From Patiria miniata (taxonomy: Eukaryota; Echinodermata; Asteroidea; Valvatida; Asterinidae), in NCBI RefSeq assembly GCF_015706575.1, contig NW_024037063.1:13888927-13952926 (forward strand): a stretch of 64,000 nucleotides of DNA, given 5' to 3'. Positions 25,201-36,037 of this stretch are shown here, piece by piece. A program made the translations under genes and the position numbers. Numbering within the stretch: the first letter of the stretch is position 1; the number at the start of each line of letters is the position of its first letter. A model generated the notes under the pieces. It was not told the origin of the DNA. It worked only from the letters and a program-made list of their open reading frames with translations, and searched no databases.

Positions 25201-28200
25201 AACTTAGTGTAAATATTATGGGAGAACAGAGCGGCCACATAAAGCTTATTCTCGATCATAACCCATCAAAAAACACGTTAAAATTGTGCAGCAGCAGGAT
25301 TCCAGTCAAACCAGTGAGTTTGGCGGTTTTGAGACATCATCTTTCATTGAAAAATACACTTTTTCATTTTGCGCATACCAGAAACCGGAGACTTTTTTTT
25401 GGGCCTTAGTGGTTTCTTTTTAATTCAGTGAAGCCACGAATGGGTGTGGCACGCGTTGACACGACGCACGCACGCGCAGAGTCCGTTTGGTGCGTGACAT
25501 CGCGTAGCTGCAATCGACTGAATGAGAACATGTCCCGGTCGCTGATTTCGGGTGCAATTCAAAACATGACTCGCCAAATTTGACTTGAAATTGAAATGTT
25601 ATTTTTCTCGGAATATTCAGCATTCACTGAGCTAAAACTTCATCAGGCTAGTTGTTTAGCACGCTTCTTTAGATATTGAGCACTTTCGTTGCTTCAACAA
25701 CAAAAAAGGAAAAATGACAAATGATAAAACTGGTACTACATGTAGGCCTATACATTGTACCTTTAAAAAATAGAGAAAGTTTTGCTTTTATGGTACATCA
25801 CGTAACTAGGGAAACTGCTGGCGTATACATGTACATGTATGTAAGCAAGATCACAGACACTTGTGATGAAAATGTAGGATTGTGGGTAATCCTTACCAAA
25901 ACGAACATGACTAAACAGCCAATGAACCTTTTGCACTGATGTAAATGTTTCATCTGACCTGAAAATGCTCACTAATTAGCTAACCCTTACTCTCTGAGGG
26001 TAGTTTACTGCATGTCAGTTGGTTATGCCAATGCCCTCCAGCTGCAGTTTATTGGCAGATAGTTTGTCTTAACAGTGAAGGCTCCAATTGGCAGGAGTTG
26101 GAGGCCCTGGAGGGTGCCTGATACTGACCAGCTGGGGCACTCACTTTGTTATCAGAGGACTCTCATTGTTCTCTGTGGCATGTATTGGAGTGCCTGTCCA
26201 GTTACCCTTGAAATGACATGGCAGATATTGGAGGGCCATGCAAAAAACATAGGAGATTTTCTTGAGGCACATATTGGCATGCGTTGGAGGGTCTAGTAGG
26301 GTAAGGGTTAATGTTAAATGCCTAATGAGTGTACAAGTTTAAAATCAGTCCTGATCAGAACTCTTATTTATTGTGCTTGGTACAATGGAATGCCTCATTT
26401 CACACCCCCCCCCCCCTCGAAAAAAATGAACAAAACAATTACACATGAACGTATAGTATAACGTACAATGTACTGATACATCTCGTGTCATAGGCTCATG
26501 ACCACCAGAAATGACTAATATTACATGACTGCATGACTGTATTACAATTCATATGTTGTTGGTGGTTGTTGTACACAACCATCATGAATATATCCAATAT
26601 ATACAAAATGTACTGGCACTGGCACAGTGGTATAAGTGTATGGGTCAACTACAAGTGCATCACATAACAGATGTAATTAAAACAACACAATAAAAGTTTA
26701 TTGTGCCATCAAAAGAAAATTTCTTTGACCATGCAACATGTGTGTTTTTTTTTGTAATTACACTTGTTAATTTAAAGGTCATGGTAAATGACTACATGTA
26801 CATGTACACATCTCTTTAAAACTTCACACTTAACAAATAAGGAACTAATTATTTCAAACAGGCCTATAGTTTTATGAGCTCAAAACGTAGAACAGTGCAC
26901 AGGATAAATATAAAACAGTACACAAATTTTGTAATGAAAAGGTTCTTGTTTATTTCTAAAATAACTTCTACAACCTTCAGCAATCTTCCTTCAATGCTAA
27001 TGACCCTAGTGTTTTGAATTTTTTAAGTCGTTGGTAGATATTGAGTTTTTTACCCTGTTTTCCAGTGGTGCCATGTGAACTGAAGTGGCTTTATTGACAT
27101 CTTCTCTTTCTTTCATAACAAAAAAACTTGCTCTTTTTACATCGTTTGTTTTTAATATTCCCAGCTATTTAGGTAAGCGGCTTTTTATTCTCTCATACAA
27201 GTACATGTAGGAGAGGGGTCCTGAAATATTCCTGACACTTTGATTAAACAAGTCAGGTGTGTTTACAAACACAAATGCCCCGCAACGGTGACAGTTCCCA
27301 TGACATAACACCACTCTTTTAACATCAACTTACATGTACCTTGGTCACATGGAACATTCATTGACAGCATTAGTGTCTTCTGTAGGGTTTATATGAATAA
27401 ATCCCTAATCCCTATAATCTCAGAATAAATACATGATTTCTATTGTTTTAGCCACTGTGAACTCGACCCTTGACCTTTTGGCCCCAAATTCAATAGGCTT
27501 CTTAGGATTACCAAGAACAATCCACAAACCAAATTTGAAGTTCACATGTAAAGTATTTCTCAAGTTATCGCGCTGACAAGATTTCTATTGTTTTAGCCAC
27601 TGTGAACTTGACCCTTGACCTTTTGGCCCCAAATGCAATAGGCTTCTTAGGATTGCCAAGAACAATCCACAAACCAAATTTGAAGTTCATATGTTAATTA
27701 TTTCTCAAGTTATCCCGCTGACAAGATTTCTATTGTTTTAGCCACTGTGAACTTGACCTTTGGCCTTTTGGCCCCAAATGCAAAAGGCTTCTTAGGATTG
27801 CCAAAAACAATCCACAAACCAAATTTGAAGTTCACATGTAAAGTATTTCTCAAGTTATCGCGCTGACATGATTTCTATTGTTTTAGCCACTGTGAACTTG
27901 ACCTTTGGCCTTTTGGCCCCAAATGCAATAGGCTTCTTAGGATTACCAAGAACAATCCACAAACCAAATTTGAAGTTCATATGTTAAGTATTTCTCAAGT
28001 TATCGCGCTGACAAGATTTCTATTGTTTTAGCCACTGTGAACTTGACCTTTGGCCTTTTGGCCCCAAATGCAAAAGGCTTCTTAGGATTACCAAGAACAA
28101 TCCACAAACCAAATTTGAAGTTCATATGTTAAGTATTTCTCAAGTTATCGCGCTGACAAGATTTGTCCGGACACACACACCCACCCACCCACACACCCAC

Positions 28201-31200
28201 CCACCCACACACCCACCCACCCACGGAAGGACGAGGCGGAAACAGTATGCCCCTTCGGCTTCGCCGCGGGGCATAAAAAAAGGAACAATCTTTAGTCCCA
28301 ATTTTTCCCGGCTTACTCTTTAGCATATTGCTCAAACTTTTTAAAACAAATGTCAGCACTGACAGTTTGTCCAGAATGGGCTGTTTCTTTTGAGGTTTTA
28401 CATCATTGGGGAGACAGGAACTTCCAGGGGGCGTCCCATGCCAGAATAAACCCAGCCACGTCACATTGCCACTACTTAGAACAGGGCGAATGAGAAATCG
28501 TATTGTTCAAGTGCTCGAAACTTGTGCATGTAGTTTGTCTTATCAAAAACGCATATCTCAACAGCATGTTCTACATGTACATCAAAACTATTGTGTATTA
28601 CCCCTTTCATACTTCTTTCACATCGAGCGTGATCAAGAGCGCACATAGCAAATATCAAACCATTTTTTTCCTCCGGCAACGATGCCACATCACCCGCCAG
28701 TGTTTAGCCGCCTTGAAAAATCTTACTCGCTATTTGCATAGCAAATAATGATAAACTGGAACGGTATAAATTGGGAATGACGTCGACATCGTGAAATAAG
28801 TCCAGCAAGTACTTTGTGAAACGATCTAAAGCCAAAAAAAAAAAAGTCTCCGGTTTCTGGTATGGAGCTTGCCCAAAAAGTGGTGCGGTGACACGTTTTT
28901 TTTTTTTTTTTACCTGTCTTTTTGCTTCAAATGTCGGCTGATGACTGCAAATGGTGCCCGACTAAACTTAGTGCAAATATATGGGAGTCCGGTGAGGCCG
29001 CATAAAACTTATTCTCGATCATAACCCCATCTAAAAACACGTTAAAATTGTGCAGCAGCAGGATTCCAGTCAAACCAGTGAGTTTGGCGGTTTTGAGACA
29101 TCATCTTTTATTGAAAAAAAAAACGTTTTCATTTTGCCGACGCACATGGCTACGACGACGCGCGCACATACCAGAAACCGGAGACTTTTTTTTTTGGCCT
29201 AACACTGACGATTTTAGGCAGTAATTTTACAAAACTGGAAGATATATTTTCTGTGTATGTACCGGTACTTTTTCTGTTTCCGTGTATTTATTCAAGCACT
29301 AAGGCCAAAAAAAAAAAAGTCTCCGGTTTCTGGTATGGAGCTTGCCCAAAAAGTGGTGTGGCGATGCTGCTTTTTTTTTTTTTACCTGATTTTTTTGCTT
29401 CAAAATAATGTCGGCTGATGACTGCAAATGGTGCCCGACTAAACTTAGTGCAAATATATAGGAGTCCAGAGAGGCCACATAAAGCTTATTCTCGACCATA
29501 ACCCAATCTAAAAACACGTTAAAATTGTGCAGCCGCAGGATTCCAGTCAAACCAGTGAGTTTGGCGGTTTTGAGACATCATCTTTCATTGAAAAAAAAAC
29601 TGTTTCATTTTGCCGACGCGCACGGCTACGGTGACGCGCGCGCATACCAGGAGACTCTTTTTTGGCCTAAAACTTGGATTTGTAATGTTTGATAAGTGCT
29701 TAGCACCATCGATATCAGAATTTTAAATAATCAATATATCGGAAATTCAATTTGATCTATCAATTATCATTAAGACCATAAATATGACCAAAAAAAAAAA
29801 AAAAAAAAAAAAACACATTCTTAAGTTCAAATTTTCTACCGCTTTCAAACTTTTTAAATTAAATCTCACAACTCCAGAACGGGCGGTTTCTTTTGAGGTT
29901 TTACATTGGGGGGGGGGGGGCACCGCTTAATCCAGCAAACATGGAGCGACGCCACTTTGCATTTCGTGATGTTTTTATGTCGAGTCATAAGCACAAGTTG
30001 CCGCAGAGTTTTATTTCATTATACAGCAAACATTAAAACACAAAGTAAAAGTACAAACGGGAGATTTATTTCGACGATAATATGACGCATTTTCAATATT
30101 TTTGATATCATTCCCCAATATTGAAAATTGAGGATTTGGGATGGTTAGGGTTAAAAAAAATTGCAATCGGCGATATCGATATTAAAATAATATGGAATAA
30201 TCAAGTAAGATTGATATATATCGACGGTGCTTAAGTAGTCCTGGCAGTGCACGTGGCCGCGTGGTTGCTCAGTCCAAGATCCACCGTCTAGGTTGGTTTG
30301 GATTGGAGAACGCAGGGTCGACTGCATGATGTGGAAAGTGACCAACAGAGTCTTAAGTTCCGACTCGCACGTATTCTATTTTTCGATGGATCGGTTGACA
30401 TTTGGATTTTTTTCCAAAAACAAAAAAACACCAAGTGGCAGCCAAAAATAAAGCGGGCGGAGATTCTAAACATGTATTTTTGTATTTGGCTATAATGATA
30501 AGCAAAAAACCCAAATAAACGGTAGGCCCTAGGGCATAGTCATATAAACATGAAAACAAATTGAAACATAACAATAAATGTGTGAAACAAATCTTCAAAT
30601 ATGATATAAAAAACCTGTGCTAGTATTAAATTGTTAAAGAAATATTATTTTACGATTGAAATTCAGGGCAGTTCTGCAAGTGTAAATAGTGTCACTGTCA
30701 GTGTGTACAGTATGTATAATCACTCACTTTATTTCTTTGCTAAACCCATAAACGTGGCTATACATAGCCATGCTCTATTCAGTTTTCTGAACTTTCGAAA
30801 TTTCTAACGTACGTGATGATGTGGGCTCTCTTTTTTCCCCTCGAATTTCTTTGAATGACAAATCCTATGCCACCATGGCCACTGGAAGTTCTTGGATAAA
30901 CTGTTATGAATGCAAGAACTGAACATATAGTGCTTGCTAAATTTCGGGACTGTATGTGGAAGGTTAAGGTCTCCAACAGGGATTCCGAATACGTCGAAAG
31001 TACAGAGATTATGAACGGAGCATGGCCATGGCTATGTACCGGTATATTACTACCCATGTTTTACCATGCTTATGGGTCTACTTCTTTAAACGTTTTACCA
31101 CCATGTTTGTTGACTTTTATTTTGTGACATCATTGGCATTTATAACACAAAAGGGGAGTCAGGTTGGCGTAGCGCTAGCGGTACTTTCCTCGCCTTCCAC

Positions 31201-32612
31201 TGCTGTGACCCAGGTTTGAATCCCGCCTGGGCCAATATGTGGATTGGGTTTCCAGTCCCTACCTGATTTCGTGGGTTTTCCCCAGAATATTCTTCTGGGC
31301 TATTCCTCCCAACGTACCTCTATTAAAAGTATTAAACTGTAATTTCTTCTCATTGTCTTCTCTCTAAGTTGGTGTGCCGTGTGATGTTTCCCCTGCCTGC
31401 AATACCAACTATAAATACAGATACAAATATAACATAATACAGAGACAAAATCCACTTTTAAATTATTTCACCTACCAAACTAGTTGGCGACATTAAGAAC
31501 ATACAGGTATGTCGTAGATAAAGGGCAGGGTTTTGAATTTTCAATGAAATTTCGGGGTAAAATGACGATGACAACGACAGAACGCAATACAAAAATAAAG
31601 ATGGCGATCACTGCACGATGTACCGTGAGCACGCAAGTCGCGCTGCACGGCACCAACCGGCCTGTAAACCATGTGGGAAAATCGTAATTTCTACCCCAAG
31701 AAACTGTTCAAAAATTACCAAAAAGGTGTCATTACATTGAGAGAAGTCTGCTTTACATGTAGGTTGACAATGTCATTTTTTTTTTAGTAATAAAAACAAT
31801 CTTGATTCTAATTTGATCGAAACAAAACAGGTGCCGGGAAAAGTTCCATACTCGGATGTCAATTTATCTGCTGCCAAACATATTTATTGTCACCTCACCT
31901 TGTCATTTGAACCAAAAGAAATCCAGGAAGCTGTGTAAAGGTGAAAAAAATTTACTCAAAATGTGTTTTTAGAGCACATTTTGGATGCATACGTCGTGCA
32001 GAACTAACTTGAAGCAGCCGGTCAAAACTGATTGTAGTGGCTGAAAAGACAGCGGTACGTTATACAGCGGTACGTTATACACGCCTGCCAATGATAGTGC
32101 AATACGTCATTATGAATATTTATTTTCTCATGAATATTTAGTTTATTTCAATGGATACTTCAAATACGTCCAAAGATTGAAGATTGCAACAGCGATCGTG
32201 CGCGGCCTAGCGGTTAAGAGTCTCGTGTATCAAGCAAGCGTCAGAGGTTCGAATCCCGATGAAGTAACTGACTGATTAATAAATAGAAATTAAGGAAAGG
32301 AGAGGGTGAGAGTAGAGGAGGGAAAGTGGAGGAATAACCATAAAAGATGTAACTTTTGGCGCTAGAAAATTAATTGAAAAAAGTGACGTCCGAGTATGGA
32401 ATTTTTTCCCAGGTGCCCTCTACACTACACGATCGCCGAACTATTTACCTTTTCCTTGTGTGTACAAAGGGGTTAACCCTCAGCTTGCCGACAGCCACAC
32501 ACTCCCCGTCCATGCCGTCTGTCCCATCACCTCCCTTCCTAACGCTCCCGTAAAAATAGTTCGTGATCGGTGAAGTAATCGAATTCACGACGGTCGAACT
32601 CTTACCACCCAT
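22212..32612 (-). CDS. TUSC2: Tumor suppressor candidate 2 (TUSC2/FUS1), three coding exons
   Basis: Exons 32612-32449, 23178-23058 and 22277-22212 (introns GTAAAT..CACAG phase 2, GTACAG..TTCAG phase 0) join to 116 residues; vertebrate TUSC2 has 110. TUSC2 is a small myristoylated protein of mitochondria and vesicles tied to calcium handling and tumour suppression. Seen: MGGKSS at the start, fitting N-myristoylation at Gly2; a low-complexity Gly/Asp linker; NPFVHTRK then SSKFYDEDGHIAHEFY across the first junction, the family's signature block; a basic segment (SKRRRMK); and the end LDPPRLRPDLPVVLRQV before TGA. Start choice: an in-frame ATG lies 37 codons upstream, but only ATG 32612 gives the family's myristoylation start, with G at -3 and +4. 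Intron 1 (9.3 kb) holds a satellite, SINEs and several DNA elements. Identification is by recalled family sequence, and splice phases fit exactly. Confidence 0.9.
22452..22650 (+). repeat. tRNA-derived SINE, family S1, copy 1 (TUSC2 intron 2)
   Basis: Begins GGGGAGTCAGGTTGGCGTAG. It has an A-box-like GGTTGGCGTAGCGG and a B box GGTTCAAATCC at tRNA spacing, then a shared non-tRNA body (GTGGATTGGGTT, TTCCCCAGAATATTCTTCTGGGC) and a CTGTAATT..TTCTCA..GTCT tail. A second copy is at 31153-31375. Confidence 0.75.
23465..23875 (-). repeat. Two tandem copies of tRNA-derived SINE, family S2 (TUSC2 intron 1)
   Basis: Two minus-strand copies about 210 bp apart (near 23465-23655 and 23678-23875). Each has a B box GGTTCGAGTCC or GGTTCAAGTCC, an A-box region GGTCTGC-rich as in long-variable-arm tRNAs, and the body motif GTGCCTTGCCCAAGGGCAC as seen on the plus strand. 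The same family appears on the plus strand at 63511-63665. Confidence 0.75.
24862..25640 (+). repeat. Dispersed repeat R1, copy interrupted by a TWA-flanked element
   Basis: Same repeat as 18677-19075 but split at 25064-25408 by the element listed separately. The R1 sequence resumes directly afterwards (CACGAATGGGTGTGGCACG..), which makes R1 older than the insertion. Confidence 0.7.
25067..25405. mobile_element. GGCC(A)nGTCTCCGG element, copy a (PIF/Harbinger-like)
   Basis: Ends GGCCAAAAAA..GTCTCCGGTTTCTGGTA and TACCAGAAACCGGAGAC..TTTGGGCC are inverse. Flanks TAA and TTA fit a 3-bp TWA target duplication, the PIF/Harbinger habit (established). No ORF. Copies b and c lie at 28830-29199 and 29303-29667. 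Confidence 0.7.
25988..26302. mobile_element. Possible TTAA-type inverted-repeat element, decayed
   Basis: Left CTAA|CCCTTACTCT and right AGTAGGGTAAGGG|TTAA are inverse over about 10 bases; the left target site would be a mutated TTAA. The inner sequence repeats TTGGAGG/ATTGGAG words. It is weaker than the other TTAA elements in the window. Confidence 0.35.
27439..28163 (+). repeat. 145-bp satellite, five units in exact register (TUSC2 intron 1)
   Basis: TCTATTGTTTTAGCCACTGT starts at 27439, 27584, 27729, 27874 and 28019, so every unit is exactly 145 bp with only a few substitutions. Each unit contains a TGACC(C/T)TTG(A/G)CC segment. The array ends at a (CACC)n/(ACAC)n simple repeat (28168-28224). 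Confidence 0.96.
28168..28224 (+). repeat. (ACCC/ACAC)n microsatellite
   Basis: CACACACCCACCCACC-type simple sequence directly after the 145-bp satellite and before CCCCTTCGGCTTCGCCGCGGG. The satellite plus simple repeat looks like one composite unit, but no terminal repeat was found. Confidence 0.8.
28830..29199. mobile_element. GGCC(A)nGTCTCCGG element, copy b
   Basis: Same ends and body as copy a at 25067-25405 (AGCC at the left is a one-base change from GGCC). Flanked by perfect TAA duplications at 28827-28829 and 29200-29202. The body carries a CG-rich CGACGCGCGCACATACCAG section before the right end. Confidence 0.78.
29303..29667. mobile_element. GGCC(A)nGTCTCCGG element, copy c
   Basis: TAA (29300-29302) and TAA (29668-29670) flank a third copy, in the same orientation as copy b and only about 100 bp from it. 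The right end has lost part of the AAACCGGAGAC inverse motif. A diverged fourth left end starts at 61978 in a SARS1 intron. Confidence 0.78.
29696..30235. mobile_element. Inverted-repeat element, CTTA(A)GCACC(A/G)TCGATAT ends
   Basis: GCTTAGCACCATCGATAT at the left and ATATATCGACGGTGCTTAAG at the right are inverse with one indel and one mismatch. The body is AT-rich with several ATCGAT words, a long A-run and a G-run; no ORF. Confidence 0.45.
31153..31375 (+). repeat. tRNA-derived SINE, family S1, copy 2 (TUSC2 intron 1)
   Basis: Matches the copy at 22452-22650 over the whole length. It has an internal doubling (AGCGCTAGCGGT) at the A box, B box GGTTTGAATCC, and the same CCCCAGAATATTCTTCTGGGC body. 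Confidence 0.75.
31836..32410. mobile_element. Inverted-repeat element inserted beside TUSC2 exon 1
   Basis: Ends GGGAAAAGTTCCATACTCGG and CCGAGTATGGAATTTTTTCCC are inverse with few mismatches and continue through A(T/C)GTCA. Flanks AGGTGCC (31829-31835) and AGGTGCC (32411-32417) are a 7-bp duplication, or 8 bp if a C is counted. It interrupts an older element related to 2329-2781. A tRNA-like SINE head lies inside, and GCGGTACGTTATACA is doubled at 32052-32081. Confidence 0.75.
32193..32265 (+). repeat. tRNA-derived SINE head inside the 31836-32410 element
   Basis: A-box-like CGGCCTAGCGGTTAAG and a perfect B box GGTTCGAATCC at tRNA spacing with a long variable-arm-like section. Followed by an AT-rich tail (GATTAATAAATAG). 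Confidence 0.6.
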
Positions 32613-33893
32613 TCCTTCGACCTCTCTGTATTCTTCTGTCTCCGAAAGACAACGTTTGTACGACAAAGTGTCCCTCAGCACGTGTTTGACACTTCGGATC
32701 CTCCAGGTGGTGGATAAAGACAAATTTCCTTTGGATTTTGAACACTGATCTTTCGGGAAAAAAATCTACATGGTAGCTGCCATTTTGGGTTTGTTCGTGT
32801 GTTTGTGCCATAAATTTTCATTACTATTAATATTGCGAAATTATAAAGCTTTTTATTTATGCCGAGGTGGGGGAGCAAAATTAGGATTTTACTGTAGGCC
32901 CTATCGACATCTGAACCGTCTTAAAAAACTGTTGTTTTTAGTTTTATGACGCCATCAAAATGCCGCCGGGGGGGGGGGGAGCCCCCCTCTTGCCCCTCCC
33001 CCACCCCACCCCAGTCAGCGCGCAGCACACCCACTATGCGTTCCACATTTTCCCCTTGAATGATTAAAATACAGTCTTATGGAAAAAAAACTCGAACTAC
33101 ATGTATATATATATTTTCCCTGCAGCTTTTCTGGAATTTCACTAATTTCTGTTCTTTGTTTCTAATATGGCAATCTTTTTTTATTGGTCACATATATTTA
33201 TAATGGAGGGTTTCAAATGTAATTTATGTTTCTAATGGGGTAGGCTTACCTTTTCAGCATACATATACAGTGCATAGCTTTAATACAGGAACATAATCTT
33301 TTATGACTTTGAACTTTTTGAGGATTTTTTTTATGTTTTTTTTTCAGGGGATCAGGGGACTGAATGGCATTAAGTAACCTTGCAGTGTAATAATTTCTTT
33401 TGTCTTGTTAATGATTTTGATTTTTTTTTCTTGAGGGGGGGGGAGATATTTTAAGGAGGAATTAATTTAAATTATGTGGTAATTTAATGTTTGAAATATA
33501 AAGTTCAAATGTATTTTAATGTTTTTGAGCACGAGAACCACAACACTTTCTATTGTATATAAACCAAATCAACCAATCAATCAACCAATCAACCAATAAT
33601 GTCAGATGAACATATATTTAGTCATTAAAAAAAAGTTGAAAAGTACTACTTTCGGGGTAGGGTGTAAAAGTAGTATTCTACTACTGTGAAAATATTGTAA
33701 ACTTTGGAGAGCTCCTAAAATAGTACCCGATACATTATACGAAGTAAAGAGGACGCCCTCTTGCGATCAATGTAGGTGGCATTGATTAAAGTGATGCCGT
33801 CGAAGTGAGTGGACAGTGCATTGACAATATTAAACAAATTGCTACCGCAATTTGAAAAATGACCGATACGCCTACAAATATGTGTAGTAGGAT

Positions 33894-34294
33894 CAGTGGC
33901 GTCACCAGACTTTTCAGTCTGGGGGGGCACAGAGGGGGGCACCAGCATTTGATGGGGGGGGGGGGGGCACTTAGGTGGATACGGATCGCCGTCCTGGGGG
34001 AGGGGTCTAAGGGGAGGGGGTGCCCCCCTCCCCTTTGGAAAATTTTCGCATACGGAGGATAGGCTAGATGCAAAATGGTGCCACATTTGATGCTCATTTG
34101 AAGAAAATACGAATTACTGTGCTTCTTTGTCCTTATGAAAAACCAACTCAGATGATCGGAGTTGAATATAACAAAATATATATATATTTTTTACCAACCC
34201 AAATCTCAGATGGGGGGGGGGCACTCGGGGGGGCACTAGGTTTTCCAGGGGGGGGGGCACGTGCCCCCCTGGCCCCCCCTTGGCGACGCCACTG
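33894..34294. mobile_element. hAT-like short element with perfect 8-bp duplication
   Basis: Ends CAGTGGCGTC and GACGCCACTG, flanked on both sides by AGTAGGAT (33886-33893 and 34295-34302). The body has G-rich and C-rich runs near both ends and no ORF. Same end type as 17878-18073. Confidence 0.85.
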
Positions 34295-34302
34295 AGTAGG
34301 AT

Positions 34303-36020
34303 ATTCCTGATATCTTCACATTTTCAAGATATTTTCCAACCAATTACATGGTTTTTTTTAAGCTCACCTTGCATTATCGGGGGAAAATTATTTCAAAGTG
34401 GCGTATCAAAGATTATCTTTTGGGTTTGGTGCTGAAGGACGGGGCGTTACATCAGCCCACTTTAATCTCTTTTTTTTTTGGGGGGGGGGCGTTGAGTCGA
34501 GTCACACAGCCTTACACATATTGTGTGGAAGACCTTTGTTTCCCTTCTTTTGTTCTCCGTTGTTCCTAATGAAATATCAAACTCCATAGCATTTCCCTTA
34601 TAGGGTATAGATATTAATTTCTAAAGACTTCCTTATGGGGTATATTGTTCTATTGTGTTTTCTACCCCATAAGGAACCCTGTTTGTTTATGGTGTAAATC
34701 CAGAATTTTCTATTGTTCCTCTTCATCCATCTTTTATTTATACTTAACTTTTGTGCAACAGCTCCCACTGCTTTGTGCACGTTTTCTAATCGAGGACGTC
34801 CTCGAGTTGAGTCCTGTCCCGTGTTTCACATTATTGTGTCCTCGATTTACACCATAAACAAACCCACCCGCACACGTGCGCACGATGAGAATCGGTAATG
34901 GTTTCCTTCATTATCGTTTCACGACGATTCCATTTCCTGTTTTTTGAATCACAGAGTTCTGAGAGTTGCCCCGAACATCAGGAACCACGCCCTCTTTTGT
35001 AGGCCTAGGGGGCCCGGCCTATCCTACCGGCGTACGTATACGTATGCACAGGGGCGCCGCCCAATGATGGTCGCAGATTTCAAAAGTCGTTAAATGATCA
35101 TTTCCAACATTTACGAGAAGTGTCATTGAAACGGACCTGCCGCTTATGATTGAGCGGCTAGATATAGGTAACGCTTTTCGAGTGCAAGCCGGATATATAG
35201 AATAAGGCAAGCCAACTTCCATCAGCTAGGCCTATTTCCACCTGTGTTTATAATATGAGACAAACCTACAGATGCAATACTCATACATGTACATGTGTAC
35301 ATAGTGCATACATGTAGTGTCAATAACCTAATATACCGAATACCGTACACTACACGACTGATGTGTGCGTGTGATTGGATGCATGCATCCGTACGATGTA
35401 TTTATATCATGCCATTGACATTCATGACTTCCTTGCAGGATCGCTTTATCACAGCATACATGCGGCCTAGCTAGCTGGGCCGAGACATCTCACACAAACT
35501 GGGCAACGGGAGGCCCCTGCACACGCGTCTCGTCTGTCCCACGCTGCGGCCATACGCGCATGCCGGGGATTCCAGGAGTCATCGACGACAACCCCACGAG
35601 AAAGCATTGGTTCAAAGAGTAAATTCGGCCGAACGTGGACAGCATCCTCACAGTTGGAATAAAGATGTTTTCACGGGCCTCTGTGTGGCATTGGTATCAA
35701 TTCACCCACGTCGATGTTTGAACAAAATTTCTGGAGTAAGACAGTTCTACGGTACGGATGTACTTTGGATGTAGTTTTCCGGAGAAGGGGTGTGTGGAGA
35801 TGTACAGGGGACGCACCATGTACGTTATTTCATCATTGAGGAAGGCGTGGATATATTATAGTTCCATAAAGTCGACTGGTATGCCAAATCCATTTTGAAG
35901 CGAAAGGAAATACGATCGCGCTCGTCATCTCTAGTTCAGTTTTGCCCTGTACGTAACTGTTTACTGGGAATATTACAACTTTCTCTACGGCGTTGATAAC
36001 TTCACGGAGGTTCAACAAAG
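34303..36020. other. Intergenic stretch upstream of a candidate first exon
   Basis: Contains G/T-runs near 34480, an inverted pair CGAGGACGTCCTCG (34791-34804), and acatgtacatgt simple sequence near 35285. The last 600 bases have a higher CG dinucleotide density than neighbours, fitting a 5' untranslated region, but no promoter element is certain. Confidence 0.3.
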
Positions 36021-36037
36021 ATGACCATTATTGGCTT
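36021..36037 (+). other. Candidate start codon and strong splice donor of an unidentified transcript
   Basis: AACAAAGATGACC has a favourable start context, and 17 bases later the sequence runs into GTAAGTATT, a near-perfect donor. This would encode only five residues before the junction, so no family can be assigned. It could equally be a 5' untranslated exon of the MYND gene 12 kb downstream. Confidence 0.2.

Noticed and set aside
26075-26296. 73-residue frame rich in Trp and Gly
   Set aside because: Lies inside the possible TTAA-type element and follows its ATTGGAGG word repeats.
27439-28163. CRISPR-like array
   Set aside because: Units are contiguous 145-bp tandem repeats with no spacers, in a eukaryotic intron.
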